64,000 nucleotides of DNA from the NCBI GenBank assembly GCA_963712175.1, contig CAVQGZ010000004.1, forward strand, positions 372,001 to 436,000, written 5' to 3'. The notes under the pieces were generated by a model, which was given only the letters and a program-made list of their open reading frames with translations, had not been told where the DNA came from and did not search any database. Numbering within the stretch: the stretch's first letter is position 1; every line of letters begins with the position of its first letter. The stretch is from CAVQGZ01 sp963712175 (lineage in GTDB: Bacteria; Actinomycetota; Actinomycetes; Jiangellales; Jiangellaceae). The position numbers and the translations under genes are program-made. Positions 27,661 through 36,128 of the stretch are shown one piece after another.

Positions 27661-28311
27661 CTACCAGCCGCGCTCGATCCACTCCGCGATGTGGGCTCGC
27701 TCGTTGCCCAGCACGGTGTCGTTGCCGTGGCCGGGATAGACCCAGGTCTCGTCGGGCAGGCGATCGAACACCTTCGTGATGAGGCTGTCCATCAGAGTCG
27801 GGAAGGTCTCGGGGGTGGACCGCCCGGGACCACCGGGGAACAGGGAGTCCCCGGTGAACAGATGGGGCGTTCCCTGGGGGTCGTCGTACAGGAGGGCGAT
27901 CGAGCCCGGCGTGTGGCCGGGGAGGTGGATCACGCTGAGCTGGGCACGACCGACGGCGACGGTCTCCCCGTCTCGGACGGACCTGTCGACCGCAGCGCCG
28001 ATCCCGGCGGCGTCCAGCGGGTGTGCGGCGGACTCGGCGCCGGTAGCGGCCAGCACCTCGGCCAGGGCGCCCCAGTGGTCAGGATGGCGATGCGTCGTCA
28101 CGACGGTGCGCAGGCGACCCTCGCCCACGGTCGCCACGAGCCGATCCGCCTCCGCGGCAGCATCGACGAGAAGCTCGTCGCCGGACTCCGGGCAGCGCAA
28201 GAAGTAGGCGTTGTTGTCCAGCGGGCCGACTGACAACTTGGTGATCACCAGGTGGGGAAGCTCTCGGACCTCGGGCGGTCCACCGGGGGTGACGGCGCCG
28301 TGGTAGGACAC
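27661..28311 (-). CDS. Metallo-beta-lactamase-fold hydrolase (glyoxalase II-like)
   Basis: A 216-residue MBL-fold protein. The metal-binding motif appears as THRHPDHWG near residue 70 (HxHxDH). Further ligands are in HLPGHTPGS (near 128), FTGDSLFPGG (near 150) and VYPGHG (near 192). The length and spacing suit small hydroxyacylglutathione-hydrolase-like enzymes; in a mycothiol-using organism the thiol cofactor could differ. GTG start at 28311. The mycothiol-type isomerase homologue lies upstream on the same strand, so the two may be linked, but the substrate is unknown. Confidence 0.85.
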   Translation of the reverse strand: MSYHGAVTPGGPPEVRELPHLVITKLSVGPLDNNAYFLRCPESGDELLVDAAAEADRLVATVGEGRLRTVVTTHRHPDHWGALAEVLAATGAESAAHPLDAAGIGAAVDRSVRDGETVAVGRAQLSVIHLPGHTPGSIALLYDDPQGTPHLFTGDSLFPGGPGRSTPETFPTLMDSLITKVFDRLPDETWVYPGHGNDTVLGNERAHIAEWIERGW

Positions 28312-28342
28312 CGGCTGCTCCTTCGTCGTCAGGGGATCGTGG

Positions 28343-29068
28343 TCAGGACCAGGGCGGCAGGTCAGGCAGGGGGCCCGGGTGTACGTGCAGCCCCTCCCCG
28401 CTGGAACGTCCGATCAGCCACGCCAGCAACGCCGGTGACGGGCCTTCGACGCGTGAGCGGTCTCCGGTCGGCCCGCACGAGCCCGACCAGTCGCCATCCA
28501 GGGCGTCGAGGCTCAGCGCGGGCAGATCGGGCCGGGTGAGGTAGAGCCGGGTCGTCTCCTCCAGCGCCCGGTGGACGAACTCGTCCGACCAGTGGGCCGG
28601 GGTGTAGGCGCCGGCGAGGTCGACGTTGTGAACCTCCTGCTCGACGAGACGTCGCCAGGGCAGCTCGGCTGCCCCCAGCTCCCTACCGGCGGCATCGACG
28701 CCGAGGTGAACCCGCGCAGCCCAGGCCTCGTCGTCCAGGCTGTCGGCGACTCGCACGAACGTGTCGACGGCATCGCGCAGCCGTGCGGCCAGCAGATCGG
28801 CCGACATCCCCACGGCGGCCTCGATCCCCTCCTGCTTGGACTGCTCATCGGGGTACTGCGGCGTCCGGTCGCCGGTACGCGCCCACTCCAGCAGCCGCGT
28901 GAGCCCCTCGGCGTTGCCGATCAGGTGGCCGACGACCTCGGCGCGGGTCCAGCCGGGGAGAAGGCTCGGCCCGAGCAGCACCTCGTCGGAGAGCAGGTGG
29001 ACGTCATGCACGAGCTGGTCTGCCGACTCGCGGACGAGGTCCAGGTCGTGACGGGGGTCGTGGGTCAC
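28343..29068 (-). CDS. Maleylpyruvate isomerase-family (DinB/mycothiol-dependent) protein
   Basis: A 241-residue protein of the mycothiol-dependent maleylpyruvate isomerase/DinB-like group. The N-terminal four-helix bundle carries the family's metal-site motifs: LLPGWTRAEVVGHLIGNAEGL near residue 36 supplies the first His, and VEQEVHNVDLAGAY near residue 142 the later His/Glu pair. The C-terminal part (WSGSCGPTGDRSRVEGPSPALLAWLIGR) is an SCP2-like segment common in these proteins. The presence of this family is the main hint that the organism makes mycothiol. GTG at 29068 with TAGGTT 6 bases upstream: leaderless. Confidence 0.82.
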   Translation of the reverse strand: MTHDPRHDLDLVRESADQLVHDVHLLSDEVLLGPSLLPGWTRAEVVGHLIGNAEGLTRLLEWARTGDRTPQYPDEQSKQEGIEAAVGMSADLLAARLRDAVDTFVRVADSLDDEAWAARVHLGVDAAGRELGAAELPWRRLVEQEVHNVDLAGAYTPAHWSDEFVHRALEETTRLYLTRPDLPALSLDALDGDWSGSCGPTGDRSRVEGPSPALLAWLIGRSSGEGLHVHPGPLPDLPPWS

Positions 29069-29074
29069 TGTCTG

Positions 29075-29080
29075 AACCTA
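29075..29080 (-). promoter_or_regulatory. Leaderless-type -10 box of the mycothiol-type isomerase gene
   Basis: TAGGTT on the minus strand, 6 bases before the GTG at 29068. Confidence 0.55.
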
Positions 29081-29230
29081 CTCAGTCGAGTCCAGCGCCG
29101 GCGGCAGGTCTGCGTGCACGTCTGCCGCGTCGGACGGGAACCGGGTGGTCGTCGGCTGCATCTGCCCAGGAGGTGACGACGGCTGAGCCGCCGATGTAGG
29201 CGAACGCGCACCTGAACGCCGCCACGCTCG

Positions 29231-29884
29231 TCAGGTCTCCTGCCTGCGACGCTGGGCGACGAACGTCAGGCCGGTGCGGAAGAAGCGGGCCAGCGCACCG
29301 GCGTCGGGGGCCGCGGCCATCGGCAGCACGGCACCGAACGGGGCCGACCAGAACGGCGAGTCCGCGTAGCCCTGCGCGGCCGCATCGAAGTCCCAGGGCC
29401 CGACGTAGGCGTAGGGGTCGGCCGAGAAGCCGTCTCCCGGCGAGACCCCGAGGTTCACCTCGTCCGCCGTCACGGCGAGGTCGAAGTGCTCGGGCCACAG
29501 AACGGGCTGCTGGCCCGGGGCGGCTGTCACGAGGGCCTGCCGCCCGCGCTCGAACCAGGCCGCGATACGTGCCGCGGCGAGGTCATCCACCGCGATCGGG
29601 TCGTGCGGACCCAGCTCGGCGTGGTCCCCATAGAGGTCGGGCACGCAGTAGCTCACACCCAGCGCCTCGGCGAGCTCACGCGGCGTCCCCGTCAGTGCTG
29701 CGCGTCGTCCGTCGGACGCGACGACGTCGGTCCCCGAGACTCGCAGACCCGGCTCGGTGACCGTTCCGAAGCCGCCCTGCAGCACTCGGAGCCGGATCGT
29801 TCCCGACCGCTCGTACTGCGGGCCGGCGAGCACTCCCTCGGCGACGGCATGCAGGCTGACTCGAGTCCGGGTGTGGGCATCCAT
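29231..29884 (-). CDS. Uncharacterised protein
   Basis: A 217-residue soluble protein not recognised. It is rich in Ala, Gly and Asp, and aromatic in its C-terminal half (VLWPEHFDLAVTADEVNLG, YAYVGPWDFD, SPFWSAPFGAV), with no signal peptide or membrane helix. The DEVNLGVSPGDG stretch and regular beta-type hydrophobic spacing suggest a compact folded domain. ATG at 29884; CAGAGT lies 6 bases upstream, a near match to the leaderless -10 pattern seen elsewhere. It is divergent from the patatin gene, with 84 bases between starts. Confidence 0.7.
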   Translation of the reverse strand: MDAHTRTRVSLHAVAEGVLAGPQYERSGTIRLRVLQGGFGTVTEPGLRVSGTDVVASDGRRAALTGTPRELAEALGVSYCVPDLYGDHAELGPHDPIAVDDLAAARIAAWFERGRQALVTAAPGQQPVLWPEHFDLAVTADEVNLGVSPGDGFSADPYAYVGPWDFDAAAQGYADSPFWSAPFGAVLPMAAAPDAGALARFFRTGLTFVAQRRRQET

Positions 29885-29934
29885 GGATCCACTCTGCCCC
29901 GGCAAGACGGTGGCGTACACACCCACCAAGTCCC

Positions 29935-29940
29935 TACGGT
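29935..29940 (+). promoter_or_regulatory. -10 box of the patatin gene
   Basis: TACGGT, 28 bases before the ATG at 29969; unlike the leaderless genes, the short leader contains AGGAGGT. Confidence 0.5.
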
Positions 29941-29968
29941 GGAGGTGACGTCTCCCCAGGAGGTCCAG

Positions 29969-30961
29969 ATGGCAGCGCAGAAGGCAGACCTGGTTCTCGA
30001 AGGCGGCGGTGTCAAGGGCATCGCCCTGGCCGGCGCGGTGAGTGTCCTGAAGGAGCACGGATACGACTTCCCGAGGGTGGCAGGGACGTCGGCTGGGGCC
30101 ATCGTCGGTGCGCTGACGGCGTCGGGGATGGCCGCCTCCCGCATGTACGAGGTCATGAAGGCCACCGACTACAACCGCTTCCGCGACACGGCATGGATCG
30201 ACCGGATCCCCGTGCTCGGCAAGGCCCTGTCGCTGGCTTTCCAGGAAGGGATCTACGAGGGCGCCTACTTCGAGTCGTTCCTGGCCGAGATGCTGCCTGA
30301 CGCCCACGAGACGTTCGCAGGGCTGCGGCTCGACCCCGACCCCGAGAGCACGCTGCACCCCGACCAGCGCTACAAGCTGGTCGTCATGGTGTCCGACGTC
30401 TCCCAACGTCGGCTCGTGCGCCTGCCCTGGGACTACGGCAGCGCCTACGGGCTCGACCCCGACGGGCAGTCGGTCGTCTCCGCGGTGCGCGCCTCCATGT
30501 CGATCCCGTTCTTCTTCGAGCCGGCCACCATCAGCTACCGCCGCAGCGAGGACGGCGTCTTCACCGACCTGACCTCGACCCTGGTCGACGGAGGCATGCT
30601 GTCGAACTTCCCCGTGGCCTGCTTCGACCGCACCGACGGGCGCGCCCCACGATGGCCGACCTTCGGGATCAAGCTGTCCAACCGGGTCGGCTCCCAGCGG
30701 GTGCCCCGCGAGGCGGACTCCCCGCTGAAGCTCGCACTGGCGATGATCGGCACGATGCGGGAGTTCTACGACGGCATGCACATCGACAACCCCGACACGT
30801 TGTCGCGCACCATCTTCGTGGACACGTTCGGCATCAACGCGACCGACTTCGACCTCTCCGACGCCGACGCCGACCGCCTGTACGAGTCCGGTCGACAGTC
30901 GGCTGAGCGGTTCCTCGCCGGCTGGGACTTCGAGGAGTACCTGGCGACGTTCCGGTCGTGA
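29969..30961 (+). CDS. Patatin-like phospholipase
   Basis: Predicted cytoplasmic acyl-hydrolase of the patatin family, 330 residues. The oxyanion loop LEGGGVKGIALAGAV lies near residue 10, the nucleophile serine in GTSAGAIVG near residue 41 (G-x-S-x-G) and the catalytic aspartate in VDGGMLSNFP near residue 208 (D-G-G). The dyad is complete, so the enzyme should be active; its lipid substrate is not known. The ATG at 29969 has a near-perfect AGGAGGT 5 bases upstream. The stop lies three bases from the stop of the convergent TPP-enzyme gene. Confidence 0.88.
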   Translation: MAAQKADLVLEGGGVKGIALAGAVSVLKEHGYDFPRVAGTSAGAIVGALTASGMAASRMYEVMKATDYNRFRDTAWIDRIPVLGKALSLAFQEGIYEGAYFESFLAEMLPDAHETFAGLRLDPDPESTLHPDQRYKLVVMVSDVSQRRLVRLPWDYGSAYGLDPDGQSVVSAVRASMSIPFFFEPATISYRRSEDGVFTDLTSTLVDGGMLSNFPVACFDRTDGRAPRWPTFGIKLSNRVGSQRVPREADSPLKLALAMIGTMREFYDGMHIDNPDTLSRTIFVDTFGINATDFDLSDADADRLYESGRQSAERFLAGWDFEEYLATFRS

Positions 30962-30964
30962 TCC

Positions 30965-32740
30965 TCAGCCGGCCGGCTCGGCGTGCATCTCCTTGAACGT
31001 CAGCAGCAGGGGCGCGAACTTGTGGGCGACCTGGTCGACGTCGACGTGCACGACCACGGGGTGGCCTTGCTCGACGAGGGATCGCGCCTGGCCGAACGTC
31101 GCCGCCAGCTCGTCGCTGGCCGAGACCCGTAGGCCCTGGCCACCCATGCTCTGCGCCATCAAGTCGTAGCGAATCTCGGCGAGGTCGGTGTTGATCCGCT
31201 CGGACTCCGGCAGGCCTCCTTCGGCGACGAGGCGCTCGGCATCCAGCGCGAACTCCTGGTTCACCTTGACCATGCCCCACGCGCGGTCCACGGCGACCAC
31301 CATCAGGATGGGCAGCTCGGCTCGAACCGCGGTCTCGATCTCTTGCGGGTGGAACCCGAAGGCTCCGTCGCCGGTCAGGCAGGCCACGAACCGGGACGGG
31401 TCGGCGGCCTTCGCCCCGAGGGCGTAGCCGATGCCGGCTCCGAGCATCCCGAGCTTGGCATGCGCCTGCACGAGCGAGTGCGGGTGGGTCACCTCCAGGT
31501 ACAGCGAGCCCCAGATAGAGGTGTTGCCGCCGTCCAGGACGACCACGGTGTCCTCGGGAAGCGCCCGCTGCAGGGCCGGCGCCAGGTGGGCGGACTGCGT
31601 CGGGTCAGTCGCGGTGGCCAGAGCACCGTCGAGCATCTGGCGCGCCTCGAGCCTGGCGGCCGCGTAGCCGGCGACCCGCGCTCGCCGCTGCGGTACCCGG
31701 CCCTCCAGCTCCTGCTGCATGTCAGGCGCACTCAGCCGTTCGAGGAGCTGCTGCAGGAACGTCTTGGCGTCGGCGAGCACGACGACGTCGGCCGGCTTGT
31801 TGAGCCCGAGAAGCTCCTCGTCGCAGTCGACCTGAACCAGGCGTTGCTCGGTGGGCCGTCGCCAGTAGGGGGCCTTGCCCCACCAGTCGGTCTCGGCGAA
31901 GCGCGTCCCGATGCCGAGGACGACGTCGGCGTCATTGCGTGCCGTGTCGTTGAGCTGCGTGAAGATCATCGGAAGAGAGACGTCCAGACGCTCGTCGATG
32001 GCGTCTCGACCGCCGTAGCTTGTCGTCACCGGAGCCTGGAGCAGCTCGGCGACCTGCGCCAGCTCGCTGGTGGCGAGGGAGTGCAAGACCCCGCTGCCGG
32101 CATGGATCAGCGGCGCGTCGGCCTCGACGAGTGCTCGAGCGGCATCCTCCACCAGCTCCGGCGCAGCAGCGATCGATGCCGTCCGTCGGTACCGCGCAGG
32201 TGGGCCGTCCGGCAGCGCCGGCTCGTCGAACTCCGCGTTCATGATGTCGTCCGGAACGGTCAGGTGGACGACCCCGGGCCGCCCCCGCCAGGAGATCCGC
32301 AGCGCTCGGCGCATCAGCTCGCCGATGCGCTCGAAGGAGGGAACGGCGCCGCTCCACTTCGCCATCGGCTTGATGACGCCGGGTTGGTCGAAGTACTGGT
32401 AGGTGCCGCCCCGGTCCGGCGCAACGATCTGGTGACGTCGCCAGCTCGTGATGAGCAGGACGCGGTTGCCCTCACCGTTCTCGACGGCAACGCCGGGGAG
32501 CGCGTTGGCGACGCCAGGACCAGCGCTGGCGATGGCCACCCCCAGTCGCCCGGTCAGCCTGGCGTAGGCGCCGGCCATGTGCATCGCCGTGGTCTCGTGC
32601 CGGGGTGTCACCAGCGAGATGCCGTTGTTGCGCAGCCCCTTCAGCAGCCCGAAGTACGTGCCGTCGATGATGCCGAAGACGACCTCGACGCCCTCGTCGG
32701 CGAGCATGCGAGCGATCCGTTCCCCACCGGTGACAGCCAT
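30965..32740 (-). CDS. Thiamine diphosphate-dependent enzyme (acetolactate synthase-like)
   Basis: A 591-residue member of the TPP-dependent decarboxylase/ligase superfamily. The N-terminal Pyr domain has the catalytic glutamate in PRHETTAMHMAGAYA near residue 48. A central domain follows, then a C-terminal PP domain with GDGAFGFHPQEIETA near residue 466. Where most relatives have NN about 27 residues after GDG, this protein has VD (VVAVDRAWG); Asp could still bind Mg2+. The reaction cannot be assigned: acetolactate synthase, a 2-oxoacid decarboxylase or a lyase are all possible. ATG at 32740; no regulatory subunit gene lies nearby, which argues against a biosynthetic IlvB. Confidence 0.82.
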   Translation of the reverse strand: MAVTGGERIARMLADEGVEVVFGIIDGTYFGLLKGLRNNGISLVTPRHETTAMHMAGAYARLTGRLGVAIASAGPGVANALPGVAVENGEGNRVLLITSWRRHQIVAPDRGGTYQYFDQPGVIKPMAKWSGAVPSFERIGELMRRALRISWRGRPGVVHLTVPDDIMNAEFDEPALPDGPPARYRRTASIAAAPELVEDAARALVEADAPLIHAGSGVLHSLATSELAQVAELLQAPVTTSYGGRDAIDERLDVSLPMIFTQLNDTARNDADVVLGIGTRFAETDWWGKAPYWRRPTEQRLVQVDCDEELLGLNKPADVVVLADAKTFLQQLLERLSAPDMQQELEGRVPQRRARVAGYAAARLEARQMLDGALATATDPTQSAHLAPALQRALPEDTVVVLDGGNTSIWGSLYLEVTHPHSLVQAHAKLGMLGAGIGYALGAKAADPSRFVACLTGDGAFGFHPQEIETAVRAELPILMVVAVDRAWGMVKVNQEFALDAERLVAEGGLPESERINTDLAEIRYDLMAQSMGGQGLRVSASDELAATFGQARSLVEQGHPVVVHVDVDQVAHKFAPLLLTFKEMHAEPAG

Positions 32741-32769
32741 GGTTCCATCCAACCGCAGCCGATCGTCGC

Positions 32770-32775
32770 TAGGGT
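32770..32775 (+). promoter_or_regulatory. -10 box of the bile-acid-type symporter gene
   Basis: TAGGGT, 46 bases before the GTG at 32822, with GGGGAGGG in the leader. Confidence 0.45.
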
Positions 32776-32821
32776 CCGAACGCAGCGATCCCGCGAGCGA
32801 GCAGACTGGGGAGGGCGCCTG

Positions 32822-33755
32822 GTGGACCCGGTAGATGCCGCAGTCCTGAACTTCAACCCGACGACGCTGACGCATTCTGAACGTCCTCATCGGCTTCATC
32901 ATGTTCGGTGTCGCCCTCGACATCCGGGTCGAGGACTTCCGCCGCATCGTCCGTGACCCACGAGGCCCGGCGATCGGCCTGGCGGCTCAGTTCCTGCTGC
33001 TGCCCGCACTGACGTTCGTCCTCGTGGGCCTCATCAACCCGGCCGCGTCGGTGGCTCTCGGCATGATTCTGGTGGCCGCCTGCCCGGGTGGGAACTTCTC
33101 GAACTTCCTGACCTCCTACGCCCGCGGCAACTCCGCGCTCAGCGTCAGCATGACCGCAGTCTCGACACTGCTCGCGATCGTCATGACCCCGTTCAACCTT
33201 CAGTTCTGGGGATCGCGGACCGAGGGAGCCAAGGACATCCTCACCGACGTGTCGCTCGACCCGGTCGACCTGATGGTGACCATCGTGCTCATCCTCGGCG
33301 TGCCGCTGGCGCTCGGGATGCTCACCCGGTCCAGGCGCCCGCAGCTGGCCGATCGGTTGCGCCGGCCGATGCGCTACTTCTCGCTGACGGCGTTCTTCGC
33401 CTTCATCGCCTTCGCGCTCATCGGGAACTGGTCGTACTTCCTAGAGTTCGTCGGCGTGTTCGCGCTCGTCGTCGCCGCTCAGAACGCCATGGCGCTGGCG
33501 CTGGGGTACTTCTCCGCGACCGCGGCACGCCTGCCCGAGTACGACCGACGCGCGATCACGATGGAGGTGGGCATCCAGAACTCCGCGCTCGGCCTGGTGA
33601 TCGTCTTCACCTTCTTCGACGGGCTCGGCGGCATGGCCGTGATCGCGGCGTGGTGGGGCGTGTGGCACCTCATCGCGGGCCTCACGGTGGGCACGTTCTG
33701 GTCGCGACGACCGTGCGCCGTCCCCGAGCACGTGGGCTCCGAGACGACGCGATGA
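32822..33755 (+). CDS. Bile acid:sodium symporter family protein (one frameshift)
   Basis: Sodium-coupled or related solute transporter of the BASS family with about nine helices. The open frame from 32901 lacks the N-terminus. Reading from the GTG at 32822 (VDPVDAAVLNFNPTTLT) and removing the C at 32873 joins directly into ILNVLIGFIMFGVALDI. This gives about 310 residues, the usual length. ACPGGNFSNFLTSYARGNSALSV near residue 92 and MEVGIQNSALGLVIVFTFF near 252 are the conserved sodium/substrate motifs. A GGGGAGGG ribosome binding site precedes the GTG. The stop overlaps the SDR start (ATGA). Substrate not determined. Confidence 0.82.
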
Positions 33756-34514
33756 GTGCGGGGGCACCACGGGATGGGCCCGCACGGGTGCTGGTCACCG
33801 GCGCCGCAGGTGGCATCGGTCGGGCGACCTGCCGGGTTCTGCAGGCGCGCGGTGCCCACGTCATCGGCGCTGACCTGGACGTTGCAGGTATCGAGGCGTC
33901 GGAGACGCTTGCCTTCGATGTCACCGGCGAGGTCTCGGTCGCCGAGGTCGTAGGAGTGCTGGCACCCCTGGACGGCCTCGTCCTGAGCCACGGCGTCACC
34001 GCTCTTGGGCCGGCTCTCCAGACTCCGATGGAAGCTGTCGACAGGGTGCTGGCGGTGAACCTGCGCGGCGCAATCGCGGTCGCCCAGGCCGCCCTGCCGG
34101 GCCTTGCCCAGCGGCGTGGCCGGATCGCCGTCCTGAGCTCGGTCGCGGGGTTCGCCCCCCTCGTCCACCGCACCGCCTACGCGGCGTCCAAGCACGGCAT
34201 CCACGGCTACTTCGACAGCCTCCGTGCCGAGGTAGCCGAGGCAGGTGTGTCCGTGACGATCATCGCGCCGTCGTTCGTGGCCACGGGAATCGAGGAGCGG
34301 GCGGCCTTCCGTGCCCGAGGGCGCGGGGGACTGGTCCACGACGGGAGCGGTGCTCTCGCCGTCCGACGTCGCCGAGGCCATCGTGGACGGGATGCTCCGG
34401 CGCCGTGCCCTCGTGCTGCCCTCCTCGACAGCGCGGGCCTCCTACGCCGTGTCGCGCGTGGCACCCGGCGTGTACTCGTGGCTCATGCGCCGGCGCGTTC
34501 TCCGAGACGGTTGA
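33752..34514 (+). CDS. Short-chain dehydrogenase/reductase 1 (one frameshift)
   Basis: NAD(P)-dependent oxidoreductase. The cofactor loop TGAAGGIGRA lies near residue 16, NLRG near 104 and the catalytic Tyr-Lys pair in TAYAASKHG near 146. The frame breaks in the five-G run at 34325-34329. Removing one G continues into RGDWSTTGAVLSPSDVAEAIVDGML and an Arg-rich end at 34514, about 253 residues in all. The tail with SRVAPGVYSWLMRRR resembles membrane-associated SDRs. ATG at 33752 overlaps the symporter stop, so the two may be co-transcribed. Substrate unknown. Confidence 0.8.
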
Positions 34515-34519
34515 CGGGC

Positions 34520-35419
34520 TCAGGCAGCCGGGGTGCCTCGGCGCCTGCTCACCATCCCCGCGGCCAGCTCGGCGCCGTCGAACGCGCCGGAGTCGATCCG
34601 GCCGGCAACGGTGCGCGCCACCAGGGCGTCGACGAGGGCCGGGACGTGCCGGGCGAGGAGGAACCGGACCGTGCCGTCCGGACTCGTGGCGACGTCACGA
34701 GGCGCGGTGGCGGCGAGCGAAGCGGCCATGACAGCGTCGACGACGCCCTCGAGGGGCTCGAACGTGGAGACGCCCTCGAGCGACAGCCCGGCCTGCCTGG
34801 TGGAGTCGTGGATCGGGCTGCGCACCATCGACGGGTAGACGGTCGACACCGTGACGTGGGGGGCGAGCTCCAGCCGTAGCGAGTCGGCGTAGGCCACGAC
34901 GGCCCGCTTGCTCACCCCGTAGGCCGCGGCGATGGGCAGCTGCAGGACCGAGGCTCGGGACGCGACGACCACGACCCGCCCGCCCGAGGAGACCAGCGCG
35001 TCCCTGGCGGCCGCGGTCACCCGCCACGTCCCGAGAAGGTTGATCTCGAGCTGGCGGTACACCTCGGGACCGGGGGGCAGCTCGGCGGGCGCTGGACCGC
35101 CGATGCCTGCATTGTTGATCAGCAGGTCGAGCCCACCCAGCTGCTGCAGCGCGGCTGACACTCCGGCCGCCACACTCGCGTCGTCGGTGATGTCGCACGC
35201 GACGACGGGGACCGGGTCCCCGGCTCGCGGAGCCACGTCGAGGCCGACGACGACGGCACCCTGCTCGCCCAGGGCAGCAGCGAACGCCCGCCCGAAGGTG
35301 CCGCTGGCCCCCGTGATGAGAACCCGCATGCCCCGGGCATCCACGTCGGGGCCGCACACGATCCCGGGGACGAGGTCACGGACGACGGGTGGCAGCATGA
35401 CGGGCAGTCGAAAGACCAT
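34520..35419 (-). CDS. Short-chain dehydrogenase/reductase 2
   Basis: A second SDR, 299 residues, transcribed towards the first with five bases between stops. It has TGASGTFGRAFAAAL near residue 37, the NNAGIGG motif near 104, INLLGTW near 126 and the YGVSK catalytic pair near 164. An N-terminal extension of about 28 residues precedes the fold; an internal ATG at the MRVLITGAS position would give a more typical length. The ATG at 35419 is preferred because AAGGAG lies 6 bases upstream. Acts on an unknown alcohol or ketone. Confidence 0.85.
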   Translation of the reverse strand: MVFRLPVMLPPVVRDLVPGIVCGPDVDARGMRVLITGASGTFGRAFAAALGEQGAVVVGLDVAPRAGDPVPVVACDITDDASVAAGVSAALQQLGGLDLLINNAGIGGPAPAELPPGPEVYRQLEINLLGTWRVTAAARDALVSSGGRVVVVASRASVLQLPIAAAYGVSKRAVVAYADSLRLELAPHVTVSTVYPSMVRSPIHDSTRQAGLSLEGVSTFEPLEGVVDAVMAASLAATAPRDVATSPDGTVRFLLARHVPALVDALVARTVAGRIDSGAFDGAELAAGMVSRRRGTPAA

Positions 35420-35471
35420 GGTGAGCTCCTTGCTCTGCAGCGTAGAGGAGCCCGCTGCCCCCGGTCCTCGC

Positions 35472-35477
35472 TACCGT
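35472..35477 (+). promoter_or_regulatory. Leaderless-type -10 box of the potassium channel gene
   Basis: TACCGT, 6 bases before the GTG at 35484. Confidence 0.6.
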
Positions 35478-35483
35478 GGCCGC

Positions 35484-36071
35484 GTGACCGACGACGCCAG
35501 CGCAACAACCCGCCCGGCCGGCTTGCTGCCACGCCTGCTGCTCACCGTGGCTGGGATGGTCGGCTTCATCGCGATCCTTCTCGCGGCCTACTTCGCGGCG
35601 CCGGTGGCCGAGTTCGACCTGTCGAGTGTGCGGCGGGCGGGCGTGCTGGCCGGGGTCGCGTTGGGACTGCTGATCGGTCTGTACCTCTATGGCATCCGCC
35701 GCCTGCCTCGATCCGAGATGCCACTCATGCGAGCAGTCTTCCTGGCTGTCGCGCTGCTGGCCACCTTCGTCGTGGTCTTCGCCTATCTCTACCTGTCGCT
35801 CGAGACACGCGATCCAGGCCAGGTCCCTGGGCTGACGACCCATCTCGACGGGCTCTACTTCACCGTGACGATGCTCACCACGGTGGGCTTCGGCGACATC
35901 GCCCCAGCCGGCCAGGGAGCCCGGGCCGTCGCGACCGTCCAGATGGTGTTCAACCTGGTCTTCCTGGGCTTCCTCATCCGTTCCGGCGTGACCTTTGGTC
36001 GGCGCGAGCGCGACCGCCGGCGCAAGGGGTCTGCGCACGACTCGACGAGGGGCCACCGTGCCGAGGACTAG
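35484..36071 (+). CDS. Potassium channel family protein
   Basis: A 195-residue membrane protein with four hydrophobic segments. The last two enclose a pore loop with the K+ selectivity motif TMLTTVGFGDIAP near residue 133, matching the two-helix ion channel domain (Ion_trans_2). Two extra helices precede the pore module, and the short basic tail (RRERDRRRKG) has no regulatory domain. Start chosen at the GTG at 35484, which sits 6 bases after TACCGT. The citrate synthase gene follows by about 57 bases. Confidence 0.85.
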   Translation: MTDDASATTRPAGLLPRLLLTVAGMVGFIAILLAAYFAAPVAEFDLSSVRRAGVLAGVALGLLIGLYLYGIRRLPRSEMPLMRAVFLAVALLATFVVVFAYLYLSLETRDPGQVPGLTTHLDGLYFTVTMLTTVGFGDIAPAGQGARAVATVQMVFNLVFLGFLIRSGVTFGRRERDRRRKGSAHDSTRGHRAED

Positions 36072-36077
36072 CGCGTG

Positions 36078-36106
36078 TTGGCAGACTGCGATTCGATCTG
36101 CAGGGT
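36078..36106 (+). promoter_or_regulatory. Possible gltA promoter
   Basis: TTGGCA at 36078-36083, a 17-base spacer and CAGGGT at 36101-36106, with AAAGGGG before the ATG at 36129. Confidence 0.4.
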
Positions 36107-36128
36107 CAGCGCGCCGGAAAGGGGATGC

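Noticed and set aside
29082..29230. A small minus-strand frame (TSVAAFRCAFAYIGG... ending at 29082) between two genes
   Set aside because: It has no ribosome binding site or leaderless -10 and no recognisable domain. It is mostly an extension of a frame overlapping the gene at 29231-29884.
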